From a virus, in the IMG/VR virus record IMGVR_UViG_3300042898_003059, positions 1 to 31,169 of that record: 31,169 bases of DNA. One strand, written 5' to 3'. Below the pieces are notes generated by a model, which saw nothing but the letters and a program-made list of their open reading frames with translations, did no database searches and was not told where the DNA came from. The position numbers were made by a program, and so were the translations under genes. Below are positions 9,308 through 18,086 of this stretch, piece after piece; the first letter of the stretch is position 1; every line of letters begins with the position of its first letter.

Positions 9308-12300
9308 ATGAAATCTACATCGTCCAGCACATATAAGAAGATGCGGGCGTTGCGGGAAGCCCAAAAATTAGGTTGTTCTGGCGCTCATCAAAATAACGAT
9401 GGCCGCTGGATGCCTTGTTCTTCGCATGACAAATTAACTCAAGTCGCCCCAGTGATTGCTTCTGCCAGCAGGGATGCCATATCTCAAAATCGTGGAAAAA
9501 GAACCCTAAAGGGCTCTAACAAGATTAAGAAACAATGGGAGAACCTCGGTCAAAGTGGCATCCTCAATTTAGGAAACGTCGCTGGCGGCGGGTTAGTGGC
9601 TGGTAGTCCTACAGGGAATTTTGGTGGAGATGCTGCTGGCATGAGTGCCAAAGCATTACCCAATATTTTTGGTCCACGCGATCAAGACGTTGATGTTTTC
9701 ACTGACATTGAATCTGCTAGACAGCGTTCGCGTCAATTAGGTTGCGTTGGTGTTAGTCGACGCATCTCCAAAACTGGTGCGACAGTCTGGATGCCCTGCA
9801 CAAACATGTCCGATTATTCGTCGCTTGCTGGAACCACCAGCCTGGGCAGACGTCATCAAAAAGAACGTTTAGAGCGAGTCATTAATGCCGCTATTGAAAA
9901 GAAACTAAAAAAGAACAATAAACGTAATAAGAAATCTCTTGCTGGTGATGTTAATTTCAAAGCACTTGGCGGTGGCTTGGGTGGAAATCTGAAACGTCCT
10001 GCATTCTTTGATCCCAACGCATGGGACGGAGACAACGACGGTCGCGTACAAGACAACACGCCATTTGAACGCCCATCTATTCCTGGAGTCAACGGGCTGC
10101 CCGTGAGTGGGATGAGAAGTGTCAGTAAACCGAGACTGAACATAGATGAAGCGCAACGGGAAAGCATAGAAAGTGGCGACACCGCATTTGATGAACTGGT
10201 GTTTTCTAAAAAAGCAAAAAAGTATGCTCGCAAATATTTAAAATTATTTGAATCAACTTTTGAACCAATTGATGAAAAATATCGCTATATGGACGATGAC
10301 GAAATTATCGATCTAATCAGAAGTAGCATGCCCGCGTCTGCTGAAGAACTGAAACAATTAGTCCGCACAAATCCATTCACAAAAAACAAAGCACGAACTG
10401 CGTGGAGCCGACTCATGCAGGCAAATCCAGACTTTGAAGCAACAGCCAAAATGCGTGATGCTTTCATTAAGCAAATCAAAGATAACCCTGGTGTTTTGGA
10501 AATGGTTCGTCGTTATGGCGTTCCACCAATTGTTGCCACAGAGTATGTTCCAGCATTGGCCTGGTATGGCAATAACACTGAAGGGTGGGGTGAAAGCGGT
10601 GGCGGCTGGGCTCATCTTGGTGTCATAGCAATGAACTATACGTGGGTTGAATTCGATCACGGGATGTCAATCGAAGATGCTGTACGCCACGAAATGGGTC
10701 ACGCGTGGGAAGCAATGGCTGCAGTTCAAAATGATAAAGCAAGAGCACATTACGCTTTACAATTTTCTGAACTTTATGAAGGACTTATTCAAATGTCCAG
10801 GAATAAGGAACAAGTATCTTCCTATCACGACGCCAAATGGGGCAATGAATCAGAGCATGCCTCAGCAGCAAAAATATCTGAGTATGCAACAACAGCAAGA
10901 ATTGAATGGTTGGCAGAAACAATTGCTGCCCTAACTAGTTCCGACCCAAGTAAAAGAGCAAAAGTTGATGCTACTGCTAAAGAGAATATTAGCGAATCAT
11001 TCGGCATTGCACCTTGGGAAGTTGAACAAATATTCACTCCTATAGATGGTTCTGGAGGTTTTGCTAGCAGAATTTCTTCTTTGCCAAACAAACGTGATTT
11101 AGATAACCCAAGTTTGAGTGATTTTCTTAAAAAAAGATACGAAATAGATGAAGATTCATTGTCAGAATCCGCAAAATGGGTTGAACAAAATCCTGAGTAT
11201 TTATCGGATATGTCTCTATCCGTCCAGTTATCTTCCTCCCCAGGGGTTCAGAGTCAATACAGGCGATCAGTCGTTGAAGGATTCAGGTCATATAACTCAC
11301 AGGGACGCCAAGGTTCTGGTGGTAGAGAAATGGGCCAAAAAATACTCGGGCGTGTCAACCCAGAAGAATCCAATCAAGACGAACCAACATTATATTTCGT
11401 TGGTGGCACTACCGGTTCCGGAAAATCGACATTAGTAGCCAGAGGGGTAATGGACGGTGTGCCAAATCAAAGTTCTGCCGCGCATATTGATCCCGACGAA
11501 ATAAAAACAGGGTTAGTTGGCTGGAATGGCGGGCAGGGGGCCAGTGCAGTGCATCAAGCCTCACGGGTTGCCACCGACAAAATCATGGATGATGCCGCAT
11601 TACAGCGAATGCATATGGTTGTCCAGGGTACGGGCAAGCGTCGCGAACATCTAACCAATATGCGCAGACGAGGATATAAGACTTCAGGTCATTTTGTGTG
11701 GATTCCTGACGATCTCGCAGATCAAAGAGTTGCGGAAAGGAAACGTAACGGCGGAGCGAATATACCGACATATTTTGGTTCGCAAATTGCGAGAGAACTT
11801 AGAAGTGGGCCTGATTCTGTTTCTCGTCAGATAACTGACGGTCTTTATGATGAATTTTTTCTTTACGACAACAGTGGAGATGTCCCAAAACTTGTAGCCA
11901 AACGTTTAACGGATGGTTCATTTGAAATATTGAATAATCAGGTGTTTAATTCTTTCTTTAGTCCAACTGGGGCAAAGTTTGTTCGTGATTACTGGGAGAG
12001 TAACTCTCCATCAAATAAAAAGAATTTAACCCGTACCGGAATGTCTAGCAGAAGAGGTCTTTCTTCGATGGGTGACAAAGTTGGGATGCGATCACGTCGT
12101 CTCGGCGAATGGGAAGATGTAACTGATTACGACAAATTTGGTGAATCAAGTATCGTTTTAAAAAATACTTATGGTGAAGATAGCCTGCGTGATCTTTTAG
12201 AAATTTTGGAAAGCGAACAATCATCTATTAAGAAAGCAATTGCGCATTGGGAAAAAACTGGTGAATGGCTTGGTGAAGATTTCAATGTTTCTATGCCAAG

Positions 12301-15300
12301 AACACCAAATGCGAAATCTGGAATAACAAAAAATCATACTGCCGAAAGTCTATTAAAAAATCAGACAAAAGAACAGATGAAAAATAACTTTGATTTGTAT
12401 TTAAATAACATTGATGCTCAACTAAAGCATGTTCGTGGGCGACTAAAGAATATTGAAGAAATAAATAATGGCGCTGAACCATTGCACATCAATTTTGCCA
12501 CTTTGCGTGACATGCCGGATTTTGATGCTTTAGTAAAACGTGGGAAAGAAATTAATAACTTGAGATATGGAGACGAAAATCCACTTATTTCAGATGATTA
12601 TATTTATTTAACACATACTGGTCATCCAGAACTTGAAAATGGCATTCTTGACCCCAACTTTAGCCTTGACGCTGGTGGTGGAGGCATCCCTGGTCGTGGA
12701 TCAATGGATACAAAACGTTTAAATAAAGTCGGCAGGGACATGATTGTCCGAAAGTACGAAACGGCAGAGAAAGACCTGACCGCATGGCAGGAAGTTGTTG
12801 ATCATTTTAGTAAAACTGGTGAATGGCGTGGAGCAAAATTGGCTAAATCACTTCAATTGGGAGCACAAAAACCCACTGGAAGAATTTTTAATGACTACAG
12901 TGCCGATGATTTAGACAATAAAATTTCTTCAGAGTACCTTCTTGATCAAGCATCCAACAGTATTGACTTCAACAAAGAAGTTCTTCAAAGATTAAGCAAG
13001 CAGTACGGTCCTGCTAAACGTAATGAAGAACATTTAAGTTACGAATTTGCTGGCAGTGGACCAAATTTTGGTTATAGCCGACGAGACACCCCCAGCAGTA
13101 AGACTTATCTTGTAAGAGTTCCTCGCGATGAGGCAACTACAGAGGCTGGACCGTCCACAATGGGGGAATTCCAAGTTTTCGGTCAACTCAAACCTGTTGC
13201 TTCATTTGAATTCCCAAGCAATATCAATGATTGGGACACCAACGCTGCCGCTACTGCTTATTTTGAAAAAATAGCGTTAAAAAATGAAGGAATTGCCACT
13301 TCTGGTATGCGTTCACGAAATCAACTTGGACAATCTATAGAAAAAGATGAGATTTTCGGAGGTTCAGTATTCTCTGGATTCACTCCACGAAATCCGCTTA
13401 CAACAAGGGACCTAAACAACAATAATTTGCGTATGGCAGAAATGATTTCGATACATGTCGACCCTCGTATTGATTTCAAAAACAGAAACATGGATTATGC
13501 AAACCTTACAAGAGCACATTTGGGTGGAATTGACTTAACAGAGTCATCGTTGTTTAGTTCCAACTTAAGTAATCTCAATGGTTCTGGAGTCATATTTGGC
13601 AAAACAAATTCCAAACCTGCTGATTTACGTTACTCAATATTGAGTGCAGCACAAATGCCAAATTCCCAATTTGAGGGAGTTGATTTATCTGGCGCACTAA
13701 TGATTTCAACAAATTTCAACAAAGCGAATTTAAAGAATACCAATTTTGAAAATGCCGTCTTATGGAATTCAGATTTTCGTGGTGCGGATTTGCGTGGATC
13801 GAATATCACGGTAGAGCAGTTAATGAATTCAAAATTTGATTCAACAACTAAATTGCCTGAGGGTATGTCGTTGCCAATTGCGGAGAATAATGGGACCAAT
13901 ACGCAAAAACCATCAACTCACAAGATTCCTCTTGGTGTTATTGGCAATGATGATGCCGATTTGCTTCGTAAAAATCTTGTTGATGGTGTTTTGAAAATTG
14001 ATGGGCCTCTAGATGCTAAGAAACTTGAATTATTACGTAGAAATTTGAGTAAATCAGAAATTTTCAATACTGATTTACGACGGTCAACCTTTAATGAAAG
14101 CACTTTTTTTAATTCAACAATGGCAAATGTGGATTTAACTGGAAGTTCTTTGTTTAAATCAAACTTCAATAAGAGTACATTGAACAATATAAAATTTAGT
14201 CATGCAAATTTGGTTGGTGCTAATTTTAGAAATGCAATAATTGGTCGAAATGTATCATTCAAGGGCGCAAATCTTACTGACGCAAATTTTGCTGATGCTA
14301 AAATACAAGGCAAGATAGACTTGTCTGGTGCCGATCTTACCGGAGCGATATTAGATGGTGTGGATTTGCGTGATGCCATAGTTGATAGTCAGACAAAACT
14401 TGATGGCGCTATTGGTCTTGACAGGAATAAAACACCCAAAATGGTTGTCCGTGGTTTGAGATCACGTAATTATTCTGATATGTCGACAGAAGATTTAATA
14501 AACACTCCAGGCAATGTTCTTTTGTCTGATGCCAACGATGCATTGCTGGAAATTGGCAAGATGAGTAACGCCAAGCGTCCAGATGCAAACATTGATCCCC
14601 TTGTATCTAAAATACAAATTATTTATGGACATCTTAATGATGTTCCTGGAATCAATGAAGATTTCTCTATCAAGAATTCTGAGTTAGATAATCAAATATC
14701 TGCAGTAAATAACATTATTGATCAGTTTGGAACATTCCAATTCGGTGATGGACAACCCATAGATGTTAGAAAATTCATTGAAAATAAAGATAAATCAGGA
14801 TATGTCAAGGCAATTAAGTCTTCTGGACAGAATGTTCCACTCAGTATTCCAATTAATGAGTGGAATAAAATAAATTCTCAATTAGTTGCACGCGATATGT
14901 TGAATGATCGCAAAGAATTGTTATCTCCAACAACAAAGATAGTTAAAAGTAAACTGAATAGTTCTGTTGCTACAGAAGCGATGCTTTCTGACTATGGGAT
15001 TATGAGCAATATTAATAATCTTCCAGATTTTTCAATTGCTGAACCGATTCGCAAAAAGCGACCAACGCCCTCGATAGCCAGTGGTGAACTTGGGCCAAAT
15101 GAAATGTTGATTTATAACTCCAATAACCGTCCAACAATTTCTAAAATACCTAAATCACAAAGAATTGAACAATCGATCAATCGTGTAAATGGTATGGCTA
15201 GTAGATCGAAGCCAACTTCTGAAACAGGGAGAGCAAATAGGTCAGAAGAAATCTATAAAACTGTTTCTGATGCACTCATTGCAGCCCTAGAGGAATCTGT

Positions 15301-16153
15301 TGATGGGAATTGGGAACGTCCTTGGAATTTGGGGACGACAATTCCAAGAAACGCTTCCACTGGCAGACAATATGGCGGGTTTAATGTCATCCTTTTTTCT
15401 CTTGTCCAACAGAATCGTAAATACGAGCATCCTGTATGGGCCACATACAAGCAATGGGAAGCACTTGGCGCCCAAGTTCAAAGAGGCGAAAGGGGTTTGA
15501 CCGGAATTAAGTGGGTTTCTCGCGAACGCGACGTCAAACTCCCAGATGGCACCCCGACCAAGGATACGTTCTTGACCCCTAGTGCCTTCACGGTTTTTAA
15601 TATTGCCCAAGTTACTGGGGCGAATCCAGATGATTTCCTCCCTCCAAGGCTTTCTCCAGAAGAAAGAATTCCTGCTCTAGAAGAAATCTTTGGACAAATT
15701 CTTCCCAATATTAAAACAATCAATGGAGATTCTGCATACTATAGTCCGGCTAGTGACTACATCAATATGCCCCCGTTCTCAGCCTTTAATGACCCAAGCG
15801 CATACTATGCAACACTTTCTCACGAATTGATTCACTGGACAGGAAATAAAAAAAGAGCCGACCGCCCAAATATGAACCGATTTGGGACACCAGAATATGC
15901 TTTTGAAGAATTAGTAGCAGAAATAGGTTCTGCTTATCTAATGGCACTCCTTGGGATGGAAGCAACACCTCAAAAACAACACGCCCAATATTTGAAATCA
16001 TGGATCGAGATATTAAAAGATGACCCTACTGCAATTCAACGTGCCGCAAGCCAAGCACAAAAAGCAGTAGATTATCTTATTGCTCAATCACCAAAACTAC
16101 AAGAATTATCGACACCTATTAACATTTCACAAAATTTAGTGGAAGAAGCCTGA
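9308..16153 (+). CDS. Giant modular virion polyprotein with zincin, zeta-toxin, pentapeptide and ArdC antirestriction domains
   Basis: 2281 aa, ATG preceded by AAGGA at 9294-9298. Two Cys/WMPC motifs open the protein (C23/C37 and C146/C164), then a DPNAWDGDNDG loop with ERPSIPG (about 235-258). A zincin follows with H461-E-M-G-H465 and likely third ligand E533 or E537 (EWLAE). A zeta-toxin-type kinase has Walker A GGTTGSGKST (699-708, K706), a downstream HIDPDE, and VVQGTG. A region near 1130-1320 (YLTHTGHPELENGIL ... TYLVRVPRDEA) is weakly ART-like. Two pentapeptide-repeat domains lie at about 1360-1510 and 1570-1700. The C-terminus (about 1970-2270) is ArdC-like: an N-terminal DUF1738-type domain (YGGFNVILF, WATYKQW) and metallopeptidase H2172-E-L-I-H2176 with FEELVAEIG (2199-2207). 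GMRS-type tags lie at the borders. Known ArdC protects incoming plasmid DNA from restriction; an injected phage version is inferred. Confidence 0.88.
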   Translation: MKSTSSSTYKKMRALREAQKLGCSGAHQNNDGRWMPCSSHDKLTQVAPVIASASRDAISQNRGKRTLKGSNKIKKQWENLGQSGILNLGNVAGGGLVAGSPTGNFGGDAAGMSAKALPNIFGPRDQDVDVFTDIESARQRSRQLGCVGVSRRISKTGATVWMPCTNMSDYSSLAGTTSLGRRHQKERLERVINAAIEKKLKKNNKRNKKSLAGDVNFKALGGGLGGNLKRPAFFDPNAWDGDNDGRVQDNTPFERPSIPGVNGLPVSGMRSVSKPRLNIDEAQRESIESGDTAFDELVFSKKAKKYARKYLKLFESTFEPIDEKYRYMDDDEIIDLIRSSMPASAEELKQLVRTNPFTKNKARTAWSRLMQANPDFEATAKMRDAFIKQIKDNPGVLEMVRRYGVPPIVATEYVPALAWYGNNTEGWGESGGGWAHLGVIAMNYTWVEFDHGMSIEDAVRHEMGHAWEAMAAVQNDKARAHYALQFSELYEGLIQMSRNKEQVSSYHDAKWGNESEHASAAKISEYATTARIEWLAETIAALTSSDPSKRAKVDATAKENISESFGIAPWEVEQIFTPIDGSGGFASRISSLPNKRDLDNPSLSDFLKKRYEIDEDSLSESAKWVEQNPEYLSDMSLSVQLSSSPGVQSQYRRSVVEGFRSYNSQGRQGSGGREMGQKILGRVNPEESNQDEPTLYFVGGTTGSGKSTLVARGVMDGVPNQSSAAHIDPDEIKTGLVGWNGGQGASAVHQASRVATDKIMDDAALQRMHMVVQGTGKRREHLTNMRRRGYKTSGHFVWIPDDLADQRVAERKRNGGANIPTYFGSQIARELRSGPDSVSRQITDGLYDEFFLYDNSGDVPKLVAKRLTDGSFEILNNQVFNSFFSPTGAKFVRDYWESNSPSNKKNLTRTGMSSRRGLSSMGDKVGMRSRRLGEWEDVTDYDKFGESSIVLKNTYGEDSLRDLLEILESEQSSIKKAIAHWEKTGEWLGEDFNVSMPRTPNAKSGITKNHTAESLLKNQTKEQMKNNFDLYLNNIDAQLKHVRGRLKNIEEINNGAEPLHINFATLRDMPDFDALVKRGKEINNLRYGDENPLISDDYIYLTHTGHPELENGILDPNFSLDAGGGGIPGRGSMDTKRLNKVGRDMIVRKYETAEKDLTAWQEVVDHFSKTGEWRGAKLAKSLQLGAQKPTGRIFNDYSADDLDNKISSEYLLDQASNSIDFNKEVLQRLSKQYGPAKRNEEHLSYEFAGSGPNFGYSRRDTPSSKTYLVRVPRDEATTEAGPSTMGEFQVFGQLKPVASFEFPSNINDWDTNAAATAYFEKIALKNEGIATSGMRSRNQLGQSIEKDEIFGGSVFSGFTPRNPLTTRDLNNNNLRMAEMISIHVDPRIDFKNRNMDYANLTRAHLGGIDLTESSLFSSNLSNLNGSGVIFGKTNSKPADLRYSILSAAQMPNSQFEGVDLSGALMISTNFNKANLKNTNFENAVLWNSDFRGADLRGSNITVEQLMNSKFDSTTKLPEGMSLPIAENNGTNTQKPSTHKIPLGVIGNDDADLLRKNLVDGVLKIDGPLDAKKLELLRRNLSKSEIFNTDLRRSTFNESTFFNSTMANVDLTGSSLFKSNFNKSTLNNIKFSHANLVGANFRNAIIGRNVSFKGANLTDANFADAKIQGKIDLSGADLTGAILDGVDLRDAIVDSQTKLDGAIGLDRNKTPKMVVRGLRSRNYSDMSTEDLINTPGNVLLSDANDALLEIGKMSNAKRPDANIDPLVSKIQIIYGHLNDVPGINEDFSIKNSELDNQISAVNNIIDQFGTFQFGDGQPIDVRKFIENKDKSGYVKAIKSSGQNVPLSIPINEWNKINSQLVARDMLNDRKELLSPTTKIVKSKLNSSVATEAMLSDYGIMSNINNLPDFSIAEPIRKKRPTPSIASGELGPNEMLIYNSNNRPTISKIPKSQRIEQSINRVNGMASRSKPTSETGRANRSEEIYKTVSDALIAALEESVDGNWERPWNLGTTIPRNASTGRQYGGFNVILFSLVQQNRKYEHPVWATYKQWEALGAQVQRGERGLTGIKWVSRERDVKLPDGTPTKDTFLTPSAFTVFNIAQVTGANPDDFLPPRLSPEERIPALEEIFGQILPNIKTINGDSAYYSPASDYINMPPFSAFNDPSAYYATLSHELIHWTGNKKRADRPNMNRFGTPEYAFEELVAEIGSAYLMALLGMEATPQKQHAQYLKSWIEILKDDPTAIQRAASQAQKAVDYLIAQSPKLQELSTPINISQNLVEEA

Positions 16154-16154
16154 C

Positions 16155-16358
16155 ATGCTGCAACGACCAAAAGGACCAAACGGTTCATTTACGGATGATC
16201 AAATTAGAAAAGCAAAAGCGTACGCCCTAGAAGTAAACGCCGCCGCATTTAACATGCCAGAAAAAAGCCAAACACTGTTAGAAAAGATCAAAAAAACGTT
16301 CCGACGCAACATTGTTAAACGCACGGAATCGGTAGAACCAGAAAATAGTCGTCATTAA
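16155..16358 (+). CDS. Small basic protein, unknown
   Basis: 67 aa; the ATG lies one base after the upstream stop, and GGAAGAAG within the end of that gene can serve as ribosome binding site. The protein is lysine/arginine-rich with a central helix (TDDQIRKAKAYALEVNAAAF) and a basic tail. It is the last gene before the capsid leader. No family recognised; a capsid-assembly or DNA-binding helper is possible. Confidence 0.65.
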   Translation: MLQRPKGPNGSFTDDQIRKAKAYALEVNAAAFNMPEKSQTLLEKIKKTFRRNIVKRTESVEPENSRH

Positions 16359-16490
16359 ATAAAATACTGATAAAATTTGCTATTGTTGCACTAAAGTAGC
16401 AGCATAATAATGTAGTTTAGTAAGACAGGGCTGGGTGCTTACCTAAGCCAAGCAAACAACAACCCAACAACCCTTAACTAGGAGTAAAAA
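16359..16490 (+). promoter_or_regulatory. Leader and probable promoter of the capsid gene
   Basis: 132 bp without a gene. A weak sigma70-like pair TTGTTG (16383-16388), 17 bp, AATAAT (16406-16411) is visible. Downstream is a small hairpin around GGCT...AGCC (about 16430-16450, inner GGT/ACC), then an unstructured CA-rich run (AACAACAACCC) and a strong AGGAG at 16480-16484, 6 nt before the ATG. The layout fits independent high-level expression of the major capsid protein. Confidence 0.4.
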
Positions 16491-17798
16491 ATGTCACAAG
16501 ACACCGCTCGCCTGAACGAATTGCAGACCGCACTTCGTCAGAAGATGACCGACAATAAGGCCATCGCAGATTCATTCAAAATTGAAAACGGCACCGTCGT
16601 AGTTTCAACCGCTCAAAAGTCAGCATTCGACGTCAACATGAAGGACATCAAGGAAATTAAAAGCCTTATCGATGGCCTTCAGGGTATGAGTGCTGCTGAA
16701 GAGTGGAACCGCTCGGGATACTCTTCCGTCGGTGGCTCGGCTGCTGCAGGTGCATCGTACAACGGTCGCACCTCATTCAAGTCAATCGGTGATGAGTTCA
16801 TCCAGTCCGCAGAATTCAAGTCACTCAACGGTGGCCGCAATGGCGCGAACATGACCTCACCATTCACAACCAATGCAGTTCTCACCGGTTCATACAACCA
16901 GAAGGACATGTACTCGGCCCTCCCGACCGGAACCCCCGGAACGTTTGGCGCTGTTCAGCGTGACCCTATCGTTGTTCCTCCGATGCGCACCAAGCGTGTT
17001 CGTGACTTGTTCCCGGTTCGTACCACAACCGCACAAGTTATTGAATACTTCCGTATGACTGGTTTCGCCAATAACGCTGCTGCAGTTGCACAGCGCAACA
17101 ACGACAACACCAACTTCGGTGTCAAGCCGCAGTCGTCATTCACCTTCGTAGGCGAGCAGGCTCCGGTCCGCACCATCGCTCACTGGGAAGCCGCACACCG
17201 CAACGTTCTTGCTGACGAACCGCAATTGCGTTCGATCATCGACAACGAATTGATGTACGGTCTTCGTTTGCAGGAAGATGCACAGATTCTTGCTGGTGAC
17301 GGTACTGGTGAAAACCTTCAGGGTGTTTTGACTACTACCGGTATTCAGGAATACGACTGGTCATCAGGTGCCACCCTCCCCGTAGTCGACACCAAGGCTG
17401 ACGCGATTCGTCGTGCCGCAACCTTGTCGTTCCTCGCCTACTACGAGCCAACCGGCATCGTTATGCACCCGAACGACTGGGAAGACATCGAATTGACCAA
17501 GGATTCACAAGGTCAGTATCTCGTAGCGGTTTCGGTCGCTATGGGTGGCGAGCCCAAGTTGTGGCGTATCCCGATTGTCGAAACTCCAGCCATCGCCGAA
17601 GGTACCGCACTTGTCGGTGCATTCGGTACCGGCGCACAGTTGTACGACCGTGAGCAGGCCAGTATCCGTATCAGCGAACAGCACAGCGACTTCTTCGTCC
17701 GTAACGCCATTGTGGTGTTGGCCGAACAGCGTTTGGCTCTTGCTGTTAAGCGTCCGGAAGCATTCGTCAAGGTTAACTTCGACGCCAAGCCTGCCTGA
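16491..17798 (+). CDS. HK97-fold major capsid protein
   Basis: 435 aa, close to the usual size for the phage_capsid (HK97 gp5) family. The N-terminal ~115 residues are helical and polar like a scaffold/delta domain (LNELQTALRQKM, then KDIKEIKSLIDGL). The body shows typical family features: VPPMRTKRVRDLFPV near the E-loop/spine, ATLSFLAYYEPTGIVMHPNDW, GGEPKLWRIPIVETP, and a C-terminal SDFFVRNAIVVLAEQRLALAVKRPEAFVKV strand pattern (quoted in parts: DFFVRNAIVVL; LALAVKRPEAFV). Codon use is C-ending and more even than in the neighbours, as for a highly expressed gene. It has a strong Shine-Dalgarno and is followed by an intrinsic terminator. No protease, portal or terminase is visible in the window; they are presumably to the left. 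Confidence 0.93.
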   Translation: MSQDTARLNELQTALRQKMTDNKAIADSFKIENGTVVVSTAQKSAFDVNMKDIKEIKSLIDGLQGMSAAEEWNRSGYSSVGGSAAAGASYNGRTSFKSIGDEFIQSAEFKSLNGGRNGANMTSPFTTNAVLTGSYNQKDMYSALPTGTPGTFGAVQRDPIVVPPMRTKRVRDLFPVRTTTAQVIEYFRMTGFANNAAAVAQRNNDNTNFGVKPQSSFTFVGEQAPVRTIAHWEAAHRNVLADEPQLRSIIDNELMYGLRLQEDAQILAGDGTGENLQGVLTTTGIQEYDWSSGATLPVVDTKADAIRRAATLSFLAYYEPTGIVMHPNDWEDIELTKDSQGQYLVAVSVAMGGEPKLWRIPIVETPAIAEGTALVGAFGTGAQLYDREQASIRISEQHSDFFVRNAIVVLAEQRLALAVKRPEAFVKVNFDAKPA

Positions 17799-17821
17799 TA
17801 AGCAAACAAAATAATTAGTGT

Positions 17822-17866
17822 GAAACCCCCCGGTTGGATGCAAATCCTCTGGGGGGTTTCTCATTT
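17822..17866 (+). terminator. Strong intrinsic terminator after the capsid gene
   Basis: GAAACCCCCC (17822-17831) pairs perfectly with GGGGGGTTTC (17851-17860), a 10-bp stem. The loop holds a second small hairpin GGAT-GCAA-ATCC. A T-containing tail (TCATTTAT) follows. It lies 23 nt after the capsid stop. Confidence 0.9.
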
Positions 17867-17901
17867 ATAACTACAAAACTTGTGAGATAATAAGAAGTGT
17901 T

Positions 17902-18078
17902 ATGGGAAAGCAAAATCATTTTGATGATGAAGATGACTTCAATTGGGAAGACATTGAACGCATCACTAAAAATTTTAAAGGTTCTGCAGATGACATTGAA
18001 GACATCATTTTCAATGAAGCACAACCGAAGAAAAAGAAAAAACAACAAATTTTTAAAACTAGATTTGATCAGGATTAA
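17902..18078 (+). CDS. Small 58-aa charged protein
   Basis: A short frame starting ATG-GGA-AAG at 17902 and ending TAA at 18078. The N-terminal half is strongly acidic (FDDEDDFNWEDIE), the C-terminal half is basic (QPKKKKKQQ). A weak AAGAAG precedes the start, and a GATAAT box at 17886-17891 could give a very short leader. It lies between the terminator and the next gene, 8 nt upstream of it. A longer alternative frame over the same bases (17897-18109) overlaps the next gene and looks unnatural. Function unknown; the charge pattern would suit a scaffold or head-decoration helper. Confidence 0.6.
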   Translation: MGKQNHFDDEDDFNWEDIERITKNFKGSADDIEDIIFNEAQPKKKKKQQIFKTRFDQD

Positions 18079-18086
18079 GGTGCTTC

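Noticed and set aside
11370-16153. Toxin-antitoxin operon centred on the zeta domain
   Set aside because: The kinase is internal to a 2281-aa protein, and no epsilon-like small gene lies next to it.
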